27,831 bases of DNA from Carex sylvatica. Its lineage: Eukaryota > Streptophyta > Magnoliopsida > Poales > Cyperaceae. The translations under genes were made by a program, and so were the position numbers. The stretch is taken from contig CAXKVR010000338.1 of the NCBI GenBank assembly GCA_964058845.1, positions 1 to 27,831 on the forward strand. Reading direction: 5' to 3'. Each line of letters begins with the position of its first letter. Position 1 is the first letter of the stretch. Of the stretch, positions 1 through 12,150 are shown piece by piece. The notes beneath the pieces are model-generated. The model did not search any database, had not been told where the DNA came from, and saw nothing but the letters and a program-made list of their open reading frames with translations.

Positions 1-97
1 TGGCTAATCATATATATTTTTTTCATTTATGGCTACTATATATTCAAGTAAGTGGAATGTAAACACAATCTAATTAATTTGTGTTAATTAATTACAG

Positions 98-908
98 ACA
101 TTTGGTTGGGTTCTTCTTTTTCCTCTCTCTCACCCTCAGCGCAATTACAATGGACCCTATGAATGCTAACGCCATGAAGGCCACATCACAACAACCGGCC
201 AACTCGACCAACACTTTCCTGCATACTAACAATGGAGTGGCATCAATTCAACTGCTGATGGGTGCGGCCACTGCCGACATGGGCCCGGAAACTGAGCTTG
301 TTGCGAATATTTCTCGGTGGCCCTTCTATGCATACCTTTGTGGGGCCATGTTCTGCCTTCTAATGAGCAGCACATGCCACCTTTTCTCATGCCACTCTAA
401 GCACACATCATACGTTATGCTTCGCCTCGACTATGCTGGCATCACCTCCCTCATAGTCACCTCATTTTATCCTCTTGTGTACTACTCATTCGCTTGTTCC
501 CCATTCTTCCAAAGCCTATATATTACATCAATAACGGTATTTGGAGTCGCTGCCGTAATGGTATCTCTATTCCCGGCATTTGAGAAACCTGAACTGAGGT
601 GGATCCGTGCAGGTCTATTCGCCAGCATGGGTCTGTCAGGCCTTGTACCAATAGTACACAAGACCATAATGTATGCTGATAAACCCGAGGCAGTGATCAC
701 TACTTGCTACGAGATGGTCATGGGGTTGTTTTACGCATCAGGTGTGGTGGTTTATGCGACAAGGGTGCCTGAGAGATGGATGCCCGGTAAGTTTGACCTC
801 GCGGGGCAAAGCCACCAGCTGTTTCACATTCTTGTTATTGCGGGTGCTTACACGCATTACCTTGCCGGTTTGGTTTATGTCAGCTGGAGGGAGGTTGAAG
901 GTTGTTGA
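98..908 (+). CDS. HHP: Heptahelical PAQR-family membrane protein (HHP type), last coding exon
   Basis: This is the 3'-terminal exon of a plant heptahelical protein (HHP; progestin/adipoQ receptor family), a multi-pass membrane protein linked in Arabidopsis to sugar, hormone and stress responses. The exon opens after an acceptor ending ATTACAG (91-97) and reads about 269 codons to TGA at 906-908. It encodes all seven predicted membrane helices, beginning HLVGFFFFLSLTLSAI. Family motifs visible are SSTCHLFSCHS after helix 2, MLRLDYAGI in helix 3 and GQSHQLFHILVIAGAYTHY in helix 7. The His and Asp residues of these motifs are the expected metal ligands of PAQR proteins. The C-terminus WREVEGC matches the usual family ending, so the 3' end is intact. 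The cytosolic N-terminus must be encoded left of the window; 1-97 is intron. Which HHP paralogue this is cannot be decided. The family call is firm. Confidence 0.93.
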
Positions 909-3900
909 ACGAGGAAGGAAGGAAGGAAGGGTTGTATAATTTTGTTTGATTAATTATTTCTCGTTTGCACAGTTGAAATTCCAACGAGTTGAAGAAATCG
1001 GTGGTCAAATTAACAGCAAATAACAACAATTCATGTAATTTTCTTTTATTATTCCCGGTTCATGTTTCTTTTGTTTTTTGGTCTAAAATGTATTATATCC
1101 TGGGTTCTTTCAGTAATAAGAGAGTCTAAAGCACCTTGATTACTAAAATCACTATTCTCTTGTATGATTTCGTACTTTCAGGCTTTCAGCCGCTAATGCA
1201 GATTGTGCAAGAAATGTGCCTATTGACTTAATTTCCGATAGTATATTATTTTTTTCTATGTTTCTTTTCGAGAAATGGTCACAATTGACATTTAGTGCAC
1301 CTCATTTTATACGTCCACATAATATTTGTTACCACTTTATAAATAAGTTACCAAAAATCATAGAATTTTACTAAGACATATTTGTCTCATGAATAAATAA
1401 ATCAACGGTCTGAATCCAATCTAGAATCGATTCGGATCCAAACCGGAATCAACCTGGATTCGATTAATTCGGATAGAGTATAGTTTAAAATATATAACAG
1501 GTTAAATTATAGGTACGTTTATAAAATTAATAATTTAATATCCGACTCGGATCCGAATTACTAAAGCTGATGCTGTAATGGAGATATGAGTTTGATTTAA
1601 TTATATAACCCATAACTGAACCCGATCCAATAAACATATAAATACCAAATAAAATGATAATACCATTTCTTTATAATTATTTAATATAAAAATATATATT
1701 AATAACTATGAAAAAACCATCATACTATTTTTATTTTTATTTTTGAATGAAATTTATTGCTCTTTTCACATATATCATTGAAATCAAATGTCACGTTCAC
1801 TCGTTGCCTATAAATTTTCGAAACTAATAAATTTCTTTCTTGATCTCTTTATCTACCATATATCTGTCTTTCTGCTCGACACATTGAAATTTATTGTCCT
1901 CTTCGCTGATTGAAATAAATTGATATTAATATTCTTTTCATGGATTTTTGAAACCATAAAATTAAATCACCATCTCCAATATTTTACTTTCTAAAATTAT
2001 ATCACGTTCAATATTTTAGAGTAGATTTTAATTTATATTATAATGATATATTATGTGAGATGTTTAAATTATAATTATATTTAAATGTAAAGAGTTTCTC
2101 AAATGCTTGTGAGTGACATGTACCCGCTTCGGATCCGGATCCGATAATTTATAAACAAGTTATGAATATCTATATTTTCATAACTGAAAGACTGAACCCG
2201 AAATATCTACGAATAGATATGTATCAGAATCTAAATCTGAATTGATTTAAAAATAATAAATATATAGAAGGTGCAACAAAATCAAGTTGGTAAGAATAAC
2301 AATCTCATTTCTATTTTTATCTAAAAATTGAAATTCTGATCCGAACACTTTTAAAATACACATCCAAATATAATAATATCTAGACCCTACCGATTCGATG
2401 GCACCTCTAAATAATAGCTGCGCACCATTACTGACTGGCTGTGCCGGTAATATCTGTTCAACCAGTTTATTATTTTTCAAAGATCAAATATATGTCACAG
2501 TTTCATTTTCTTTATTTTTAAAACTTTGTGAGGAAAATGTTAAGTTGTTTCTAAATATTCATATACCCTAAATTGATCTTAAACTTTAAAAGTAAGAACT
2601 TAATTAATCCTTATTAACTTTTCTCTATATGTTGGTCATTTAAGAATAACTAAGGCAATCAGTTATTGGATTATTTTGAGAGAAGTTTAAGCTAATCCAT
2701 TTTATTTTTTGATAATTTGAAAAAAAAAAAAAAAAAAAGGAGAGTCAATGGTACAAATTTGATTTCTAAAACAGTTCCAAGGATCAAACAGAAATTTTTG
2801 TTTATTTTTCCCCAAATCCAACTCCAACCAGAGGTAATACTTTCCAGAATGTGAACCCAAGAATACTTGAATTGAAAGTCCAATTTTATTCTTTGACATA
2901 TGAAATTATTATAAAAAAACAAATAAGAGTATGTTTTACGTTCATTTAAAAAAAAAATAGACTCGCTCTGGCCTTTGTTGGTTTGTTTGACTTGGTCCAA
3001 TGCGGCCGGCCCATATAGAAATGTCAATTTTGTCGGTATATGACTTGGGCCTAATTAATACAACCAAGTCAACTTTTATCTGGCTACAGCGTATGAAAGA
3101 ATGGATTAGCAGACTCAATAAATCAGGCTAACTGACCTTGTAGGAAACGTTATATCTCTGACTTTTAGTAGATTCAATTTTTAATGGAATTATGTAAATC
3201 TTTTCTGACTCTAGATACCAAAGAACTGTGATGTGGGTATTTTTGTCAGTCAATACTGATAGAAGACTTGGAGAAATGTTGAATTCTTCAACCAGTACTT
3301 AAAGCCTATAAACACTTTCAGCAAGTCAAATTCTCAGTTATATATATCTCACGTGCTTATTTTGACAGAATATATAGTTTTCCCTTTCACTCTCATGATG
3401 GATTTAAGTACTAAGGCATTGATTTAATTTTTTTTTTCTTCTGTTTTTCAAGTCTTTATTTTATATTTGGTAATATGAAACATAGGATAAAAGGTTTGGA
3501 CAAATTCTCCTTTGTTCTTCTTTTGGTTGCTAGTGCAAATAAATGCTACCTAACTGTATTGGATAAAAGGTTTGAAACTGTTTGTGATTCTTGGTGATAC
3601 CTGTAGCTGATATTGTAGGTCTATTTTCAATTTGATGTTGAGGAATTAGTATAAAAAATATTTATTTAATTATATTTCACTATTATAAAGTCCTGAGTTA
3701 TGTTAGTATATGATATTAAGACTTGAATTGTTATGTGTTAAGACTTCTGAAAAACAACATGAAGAACTTACTTCTTTTATCAGTTTAAAACATGTGTTAA
3801 AAATTAAGACTTAAATATTTGACTTTTGTTAGTATAAGACTTGAATTCTTTCATCAATAACCAAAGCGCCATGCTGCATGCATGTATATATGTACGTGTT

Positions 3901-3920
3901 AAACACAAATCTGTAAAACT
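909..3920. other. Intergenic DNA downstream of the HHP gene
   Basis: The first 200 to 250 bases are probably the 3' UTR of the HHP gene, starting with a short GGAA run (911-928); AATAAG near 1115 is a possible polyadenylation signal. The rest is AT-rich and I see no gene. Scattered words such as CGGATCCGAATT near 1430, 1548 and 2128 resemble remnants of old hAT-type elements, but no intact ends were found. There is a 19-base A tract at 2720-2738. Short open frames here have no recognisable motif. Confidence 0.5.
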
Positions 3921-4300
3921 AGGGTGTTCTTAACTTCACCTAGTCTTTTTGTGAACTTAAAAACTTATCGAATTGGATTCAAACGACAAATTCAAACCGT
4001 TGAAATTCATCTACCTTACGAGTGATGCATCTACATGTGAAAATTTTAAATTTTCAAACTAATTTTGTATAGAATCAAGTGGTAAAAAAACATTCAAAAA
4101 TGAATACATTAAATTTAATTTATAAAAATTCTAATTTTAACCGCTTGACTATATACTAAATTAATTCAAAAGTTTAAATTTTTTGCATGTAGATGCATCA
4201 CTCGTAAGGTAGATGGATTTCAACAGTTTGGATTCGTCATTTGAAGCCAATTCGATAAATTTTAGAGTTGAGTTCACAAAAGAACTTGATGAACTTCGTC
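3921..4300. mobile_element. Fold-back MITE-like element, copy A
   Basis: Two arms of roughly 185 bases are inverted copies of each other. The clearest part is CTACCTTACGAGTGATGCAT near 4011 paired with ATGCATCACTCGTAAGGTAG near 4191. The outer arms share TCTTTTTGTGAAC and its complement. There is no coding capacity. A diverged relative lies at 15901-16277. Boundaries are approximate because no clear target-site duplication was found. Confidence 0.7.
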
Positions 4301-4442
4301 AAATAATAATCTTCATTATGTTTATCAAGAGAAAATCAAACTAGTTAAAAATGTATATAGGATTTAAAAAAAAATGAGAATCAAATTTTTTGAACTATTA
4401 TTTTAATTTGTTGGAGACAATTGGCTTGACTCAATTTTAATA

Positions 4443-4797
4443 GAGGAGGGTTCCAATACCTCATCATACCTCATATTTTATATCTTCATTTTCAAAGTTC
4501 AAACTATTGATTCGAACCGCTTAACATGATATTCATACTAAAATATGCTTGTAGATGAAATTTTATAATTTTATAATTTTTTTTACTATTTTTTAAGATA
4601 GGTACAAAATCACTATTTTTAGACTGTTCAAAAACAGTGATTTTCTACTCATCTTAAAAAATAGTAAAAAAATTATAAAATTTCATTTCTAAGTATATTT
4701 TAATATGAATATCATGTTAAAAGTTCAGATCAACGGTTTGAATTTTGAAAACAAAAATATAAAATATAAGATATGATGAGGTATTAGAAATCCCCTC
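4443..4797. mobile_element. Hairpin MITE with 9-bp target-site duplication (Mutator-like)
   Basis: This 355-bp element is one long imperfect hairpin. The left arm starts GAGGAGGGTTCCAATACCTC and the complement of the right arm starts GAGGGGATTTCTAATACCTC. Pairing continues inwards almost to the centre, where a short loop is flanked by CACTATTTTTAGACTG and its partner. The identical 9-mer ATTTTAATA flanks it at 4434-4442 and 4798-4806. A 9-bp duplication is the hallmark of Mutator-like insertion. There is no transposase, so it is non-autonomous. Confidence 0.85.
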
Positions 4798-4806
4798 ATT
4801 TTAATA

Positions 4807-6248
4807 ACAGTAACCCTGATGGTCACTGTAACATCGTTTTCAATCCGACTACTACTACGGGTTGGACTTTTATAACCAATTGCAGCAAATTTGCAAATGT
4901 CAGTTTCTGCTTATTTCTATCTTCTTTATATATATACACACACCTTTCGTTTTGTTATCATATTGTTTAAGTTTCTAATTTGATATATGATTTGTATTAA
5001 GAGTTATAACGGATTTTAAAATGAGTTTGACTACAATAAGAAAGAGAATATGGGTTTTAAAATAATACTAAAAAGAACAGATTGAAATATTTTACTTGGT
5101 CTGGCTGACAAGTTGTTCTGATATCGGCATTTCCCCGATGAATTGATACATTAGCTACTGATACTTGCAAATAACATATATTTTTGGTTTATTGTGTTTG
5201 TGATTTTTAAATAGGTGTGTACTTGTTGAAGACGTACAACGTTCGATTTATTCGTGGCGAAATATTGTTCTTCATAATATCCATAATTTTTGGGAATCAG
5301 TTTTCAGATTAAATTTCAGTAACTAATTAAGCTTATAGTATTAGGTTACGATGATGTGTCATGTTTACGGCTATATAAACTTTTTTAGTATTTTTTACAG
5401 ATTTAAATTTCAGATAATTTGTTGATGAATTTCATAGTGATGCATTGAGATTTGATAGTGTTTATATTTTTGTGATAACTTGTTTTGTGATGATTAAGAT
5501 TTAAGATTATGAAAATAAATAAAAAACTATGCATTGTTTTTTATTTATTAACAAAAATCGTATATTGGTTGTCCTTGTTAATTCACTGATATATAATGTT
5601 TAATCAAAGTCGGATTTTTAATAAAATTAGGATCGGATATGAGGCCGACTCTGATGAAACCGACACTGTGAGTGTGAAAGTGTAGAATATCATGATCAGA
5701 AAAATAACCGAACCTGATTCGAACCTGATTCTCAACTATGAGGATCAGATTTTTTGTAATATCCAACCCATATTCTGACCTATCAGTATTGGGTATTTAG
5801 GAATATCCCACCCTGATTCTAACCTATCAGGGTCGGATTTTTAGTAGTATCCCGTATCCATCTTTACCTTCTTCTTTATTTTTAGATGACTACCAGATTC
5901 AGTTGACATGTAGTTCAACTATTAATTCATCCATTACAATTTTAGGATAAAAAAAAGGTATTCGCTTGATTATTTACTATTTAGAATGTAGAAGAAGAAG
6001 ATAATATAAGACAATCAATTCAAGCCCAGTTTATTTAGTATTTGACATTTTAAAAGTGATATTAAAGGTCATCCATTTTATGAAAAATATATTAAGAAGT
6101 AATTAGAAAGATTAATTGATAAAACTATCTTCAATTCAATTAGAGAGTGGCAATTGGTAAAACTATTGTTAAAATAACTGAAATATGAACACTTTGTGCA
6201 GACTTGCAAAAATCATGGAGGACGCCCCCCACCCCCATTCCACCACTA
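4807..6248. other. Intergenic DNA between the HHP and NT-C2 genes
   Basis: AT-rich DNA with no supported gene apart from the degenerate repeat at 5705-5850. The last few hundred bases are presumably the 3' flank and 3' UTR of the NT-C2 gene, which is transcribed leftward. A C-rich run lies at 6224-6235. Confidence 0.45.
5705..5850. repeat. Degenerate tandem repeat of CCTGATTC-type units
   Basis: About three diverged units of 45 to 58 bases follow each other. Each carries a version of AACCTGATTCTAACCTATCAG and ends in an ATATCC or TATCCC word. The outer copies also contain (G/C)A(T/G)CAGATTTTT or CGGATTTTT. This is a non-coding remnant, possibly of a transposon. Confidence 0.45.
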
Positions 6249-9200
6249 TCACTCACCATCTTTCCATATATCATGCAAAAGTTGATACCGAATTGCATGG
6301 GTACGGTAATTCTTTTTTACCCCAGTAAGACGAGCAGACGAGCCGTCAATAACAGAGGTCAAGGGTGAATTTAGTTCCTCAAGCTCATCATCGCTCGTGT
6401 TAGATTTTTTAACCACAGGAGTACCACTTCTTGCAGTTTGTGTACTTTGGACATCTCCAATGATACTCTCTATCAGCGCAACTGAAGGATGAGCATATGC
6501 CACGGGTCCCACATTGTAGGGGATCTGCCTCACTCCAACCTCTCCGCTCTCCAAATGGTCCTAAGAATTAGCAAACATTCAACAATTACTGCAAAATAGT
6601 TGATATTTGAGGGTTATATAAAAAATGCAACTGATATAGTTGGCACTTCAATTTAAGCAATTTAAGCCTGTTTTTGGCAAATTATACCTGATCAATGTTA
6701 AAAGTATATTGAAGCTCCGTTGTCCTAAATTTAACCCTACTTGAGTCAATTTAACCGTGACTTTACATCTAAATGCCAAAAAAGGAAAGTTCAAACAAAA
6801 AGAAAAGAACAACAAAATTTGGCACTGGACTCAAGTGCCTGAAATTTTAGATTGCAATTGCCAATATATATTTAAAAAGAGGAAAATAACACAGGAATTG
6901 AAAATATTGAAACACATACCCTAAAATTTTAATTGATCAGATCTTAATAAAAAGAAAGAATTAAATTGTGCATAGTTTAAGAGAAACTAACCTTTGATTC
7001 CAGTGCCACAAGAATATTCTCTGATATTGGCTCTGGACAAAATTCATCTGTTACAAATCCGTCAAGTACCCGCTTGATAATGGACGAACTAAATGTTGGA
7101 CATACCTTTTCAAATAGAAAAAGAAGTTCACATGTTGTTAAAGCAGTGACATTTTGGTTAAAATAATATCAATATTCTTCAATTCAGAAAATACTGGCCT
7201 CCAATTATATACAGTAATATTGTCTCAAATTTTGTGCACGTGTTTTCCCAGAAATTGAATTCAACGACATGAGGGGCCATAATAAACTAATCTGATACAA
7301 GTCTAACCTTTTACAGTAACTTATTAATTAAAATCAGATTAATTGCAAGAAAAATAAATACAAAAGAAACACACACAAAAAAAGTGAAGCTGAGGGTTTT
7401 GGGCTTTACCTCTTTTCTAACGGAGGTCTCCAACAGCATATCTTTTGGTAGCATAAGTAGATCACTAAGTGCATTCAGAAGGCGGAACGGTACAAATTGT
7501 GATGATCCAGCTATTGCATTTGCATCTTCGGGCTCGTCAGTATCCATACCAAACAAGTCCGTCAGCCACCTTGACCAGCTCCCAATCTACATTGAATATA
7601 AATAAAGAATTATAATACACTATTAGCTGGTGAAAATTAAGAATTTCAAAGATACCATGCAAGTTGACTTACAGCATTTTTTAATTGGACACCAGCACCA
7701 AAACTTGATTTGCCATGTGGGATGGGGAGCACCTTTGGATCAGTTATTGGGTCAGACATTGGATCGGTGGGGATTTCATCATCCGATTCACGTAAGAGAG
7801 CATTGAGCATGGCAGCATCCAATCTTACAACGCACTGTTCCATTACCTGGAAATAGAAAGTAAAACGAACATACATGATCCAAAATTTAAATGGAGTAAA
7901 AGTTAATATTGAAGTAACTCCTGGAAGTTTGTTAGGAATATAGATTAATGTAACCTATTAGATTGATATAAGAAAGATTAAAAGGTTAGTCTGGCCACGA
8001 ATGATATTGAACTTGACCTGTACAGTGGAGTAGTGGTTTGCACCAAATGGTCCCCAAAATAAGCATAATTAAACCTTAAGTAACCCTCAGCGGTACAACT
8101 ATGCTTCCATTCAGCACAATGCCTAATCAAACCCAAAATTATGTATTTTCTCTAGGTCATGCTTCAAATTTAACCCATTTTACTGCCAATATACCCTGTA
8201 ATGTGCGACTAAGCACCAAAGAAGCCAAGGAAAAATTAGAAAAAAAAAAAAAAGATAATTAAGAGTTCAATTGATTTCTAACATCCTGGCCACTAAGACG
8301 AGTAAAGCGGGCCAGAATGTATTTGTTTATTTGATTCAAGTCACCAAAAATTAGTACCAGCCATTTAATATTTTACAATTCCGGCATTTCTTTTTGGACT
8401 TCCTCAAGTCGTATCATCTTGGGTTTAAAAAAAGACTATACAAAACTCAACACTCAGTCAGCATCGTTTGGAATAAATTGGGATCAACCAGAACCATACC
8501 AGTAATAACTGAACAAACCAGGCTTACTTACCAGTCGTCCTAGCACAGGCAAACAGCCACACTCATGGCCGCATGCTCGAACGGGACACAGCTTTTCGGA
8601 GGCATCTTTGAAAGCCTTTTTCCATATATCAATGGAGAGGTTGGCTTGTTGCTGGTCCCCAACGATCGTCACCTTCCCATATATTCTTTTGTTAGAAGAC
8701 GCTTTCCTTCCCTCGGTGCCTTTTTTTGCTGACTGCATGTGCGGTGTGAATGTCTAACCCACAAAAAAATTGAACATGTTACTTTTGTTGGAAGTATACT
8801 GTCTTGCATGTGTTATTCCAAGTTTTGTATTGTTATGACATTTTTGTATGAAATATTGAAATGTATTGTTGCATTACAACATTAGCAAGTGATTGCAATT
8901 CTGTTTGTTAACAATAAAGTGCGATAAGAAAAAAATTAGGGAAATTTGGTGCCGCACTATAGGGCTGCTGGTACTAACCCTAACTGGTATAGTTTATTAT
9001 AACTACATGGTACCACATCTCAAGTGGTCAAATTTGCATATATTAAGCCCTTTAACCATTCATTGTGCAATAAAGCTTGCTTTCTGCAAACCAAAATATG
9101 CATTATTTAAGACCCAGTTTAGCACAATGACATTTCCATTTTTCAAAATTGAAATTAAGCCTTTATTAGAAAAAAAATTTATCACAGCAACAATTGCGAA

Positions 9201-11924
9201 ATTTGTCTTGACCAATTTTGTGTTATTTGACAATTGACCAACTATGCCTTGATGGAACCTCAATGTGCAATTACACAGCTAACAACCCGAGGTGTTTGGA
9301 CAAAAGATCAGTATAACCTAGTATGAGTACCATATTTGCCAGACCACATAATTTCATTCTATCAAAGGACCTGAAAACGAAGCAGCTAAATGAAGCTCAG
9401 CCCGTTGGTAGGTCCTTTCACAAAAATCAAGAACAATTTCTCGAAACCATGGGCCCACATACCTGCCACCAAATAGACTCCAATATACGGGAGAAGATCC
9501 ATGATTCAGTCTTGCCAAGAGCTGACAGGATCGTGGCAGGGTTTGCCCAATGCTCCAGCTCCTCATTGAAAAGCAGCTTCCCTCTCTTCCTGTAAACGGA
9601 TTCCCATAGGGTTGCTGTTTTCTTCCTCGCTTCTGACCCAGATATGTTGCTACTTTTTGCCTCTGCTGACCCAGACCAGCTACTACTAGCCAGTTCAATT
9701 ATGTCCGACTGTTTCATTGTTTGGCTTATGATTACCCTTAGAACTGCCGTGTTTGATAGCCAGTAAACCAACCTTACAAAAAAAGATAAAAGTGAATTGT
9801 TAGTACCAGCAAGTATTACAGTGTCAGATTTAATTCAATTTCTTGGCTTTGCCGTGTACTAAAAATTGTACAGTCGAGGATGCCTTGAGGCCAACTTGGG
9901 GGTTAAATTCAGTCTTATTGCAGAAGAGGATTAAGGCAGGATAATTGGGCAAGGCTATTAATTGCAAAGTAGGGTTAATTGTTGATCAACTAAAAAATAT
10001 CTGATACAAGAATATAGGTACCTTGGTACATCATTTCCGCACGACCTCGCGACTAAGACCAGAGCTGAAGATATACTCCTGGCAGCCTTTGCCCGCCTTT
10101 CCTTTGACCAATTTTTTAATGCATGTATGTAAAGCCGCGCTAGTCTCCTGGCAGGTGTGTGCATCTTGTGTGCTGATCTGGCATGCTCTGGTACAATAGA
10201 ATACAGTCCTATTTCAACAGCAGCTGCATCCCTCAACTCTCCTTCCAATAACTCCACTCGTGCCTCAAGCTCCCGTACTTTCTCAGCATTTCGAGTTGCT
10301 TTGGAAGTGATTTTTATGGGCTTATGTGGGCTATCATTGTCAATTCCATCTGCATCATCATCCATGGCAGGGTTGGGGATAGAGTTATCTCGCACATCCA
10401 CTTCTTTCACTTCCTCAGTTGCTGTGCTAGGGTTAGGGATTGGCTCTATAGGAGGTTTTACTGGAGTTAGCCTAAGGTTTATGGCCACATCGCTACTTAA
10501 AGTGCTATATGCACGTTCACCAAAAAGGCGCCGGGGATTGGTACCTGTACCGGTTGTTCCTGTACCAGCCATGCCAAATGCAAACGACATTTTCCGGTTG
10601 GTTTGTGAAAAACGAGGAGGCCGTGTAGGTAGAGCTGCTTGACTTTGAGTTTGACTTGGTGCTTCTATGGGTGGAGGTAACTCTTCAGTTTTGTGTTTCT
10701 CCATTTGAACAGCATCCTTAACAATACCTCTGAGTTTGAATGCATTTGATGCCGAGTTTCTACTGCGGGTCTCATAAATCTCCTTGTCATGTGGTTTGAT
10801 CTCTTCTTTCAGAGTCTCTCCATTGGTTAATGGATCTTCCCGCATCGTGGTACTGGGTCTACTGATATGTTCGGTCTCAAAGTCACTGCCTCCATTTAAC
10901 TCCTTTTGTGCCTGATAAAAGAGAGTTATATAGCATTGAACCACTTGTGTGGTTTTCAATAAACAAACATACCTAAGCCTAGGATATTCATGTACAATTT
11001 AATTGTGCCTAAAAGATTTTCTTGACAATATCAAAAGGGAAAACGCGCACTGCAGGAATGAAGATCCCATACAAGCCTACAATATTAGTTTGGTATCTAG
11101 CAGCTTGCACAGCACTAGTGAAAAACCAGTTTGTTACGGTAATTGTACAGTAATATACTTTTTAAACTAAGACAGCCTTTTAGATTCTAGTATCAATAAG
11201 ATACTACATTCAACAGAAATAAATTTATATACAGACCAAGAAATGTTTCTTTTATATGAAGGTTGGTAGATGATTATTAATCAAGATATAATGTTAAGTA
11301 TCATACCTCGTTATTGGCAACAGAAGAATGTGAAGATTCTCTGTCTGCCTCATCATCTGTGAAATTTATGATCTCAGCCTCACTCTCTGTCTCATACTCC
11401 GTTGCAGATTCCTTCTCTATCATTGACCCGGTAGTGTTGCCACCAGACCTGTCTGGATCCAGTGGCTGGATTTTCACAGACAACAATGGTATTGTACCAC
11501 TCTTACTCTTCTTATTGATGATCTGTACGGTCAAGCTTAGTGGGTCCTTCAATATACCGTGCTCTGCCAAGTCAACAAAACCCGACCCGATGAGATGTCC
11601 CTTTGACTTCTCTTTCTTCGGCTCATATAGATTAAACTCAAGTGGGTTCCTCTCAAGACCCGTACCGGTATAGTTACCGGTACTGTCCTTTGTGAATGCA
11701 ACTTGGAGCATAAACGACTCATTGAATTCAATCCTGCCATCCAGTGGGCTTGCCGGGTGTGTGGAACCCGAGTTCCCTGATCCGTTTTCCCAGTGAAGAA
11801 TGACAGAACGTACATTTTTCAAGGACTTGGAAGGAGGCCATGGCTTCATTTCTTGAATGTTTATTAGGTAGTTGACATGGATTGCCGAGCTAAACCTTTT
11901 GGTTTTTGAGCGGAGGCCAAGCAT
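6249..11924 (-). CDS. NT-C2 (EEIG1/EHBP1-type) domain protein with DIL-like C-terminal region, 8 exons
   Basis: The coding exons, in gene order on the minus strand, are 11924-11307, 10911-10022, 9772-9463, 8753-8532, 7846-7673, 7586-7410, 7105-6992 and 6560-6249. They total 2817 bases and 938 residues. All introns are GT-AG and the frame stays open. The start is the first in-frame ATG (MLGLRSKTKRFSSAIHVNYL), which fits the family N-terminus. Residues about 10-150 are an NT-C2 domain (KPWPPSKSL, IEFNESF, LIGSGFVDLAEHG), thought to bind membranes. An acidic, Ser-rich tail ends exon 1. Residues about 210-410 are low-complexity; a short coiled coil follows (KVRELEARVELLEGELRD). The conserved C-terminal region includes ARRLARLYIHALKNW, then LVYWLSNTAVLR (DIL-like) and SRILESIWWQTFTPHMQ. 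Length and order resemble Arabidopsis At3g01810-type proteins, of largely unknown function. By analogy with plant NT-C2 proteins such as PMI1, a role at membranes or the cytoskeleton is inferred only. Confidence 0.92.
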
Positions 11925-12040
11925 TGTTGTTGCGTTTCTCTGAGGCAATTCAACAAACAGATTTCGAGCATGAATATGTTCGATGTTGAGAAAATTGGAG
12001 AAGGGAGAGAAGTCTACGGCTGGAACAATATATTACGCAA

Positions 12041-12150
12041 GGCAGAGAGCGAGAGATGGAGAGAGTATATCTGGTAAATGGAAAGTAGTAGTAGGATGCA
12101 ACTCATGTGGGCACCACATAACAACGCTACCCGGAGTTATTTTATATAAA
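12041..12150 (-). promoter_or_regulatory. Core promoter candidate of the NT-C2 gene
   Basis: On the minus strand a TATA box, TTTATATAAA, lies at 12150-12141. A pyrimidine-rich leader with repeated CTCTCTC words follows at about 12069-12041. Initiation about 30 bases beyond the TATA box would give a 5' UTR of roughly 185 bases before the ATG at 11924. This arrangement is common in plant promoters. No transcript evidence is available. Confidence 0.5.

Noticed and set aside
8893..9237. 114-codon plus-strand frame in intron 3 of the NT-C2 gene
   Set aside because: AT-rich, Lys/Phe/Ile-rich translation with no motif; intron sequence is the simpler explanation.
6598..9300. Intron stretches of the NT-C2 and receptor genes that share phrases such as GTGCAAT and TTAAGCC
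   Set aside because: The similarity seen by eye is short and scattered. An alignment would be needed before calling a shared repeat.
10157..10642. 161-codon plus-strand open frame
   Set aside because: It lies antisense to exon 2 of the NT-C2 gene and has a Ser-rich, biased translation with no motif. It is a shadow.
11314..11673. 119-codon plus-strand open frame
   Set aside because: It is antisense to exon 1 of the NT-C2 gene and shows no family features.
11925..11948. Extending the NT-C2 gene to a start at 11948
   Set aside because: That codon is TTG. The ATG at 11924 gives the family-like N-terminus MLGLRSKTKR.
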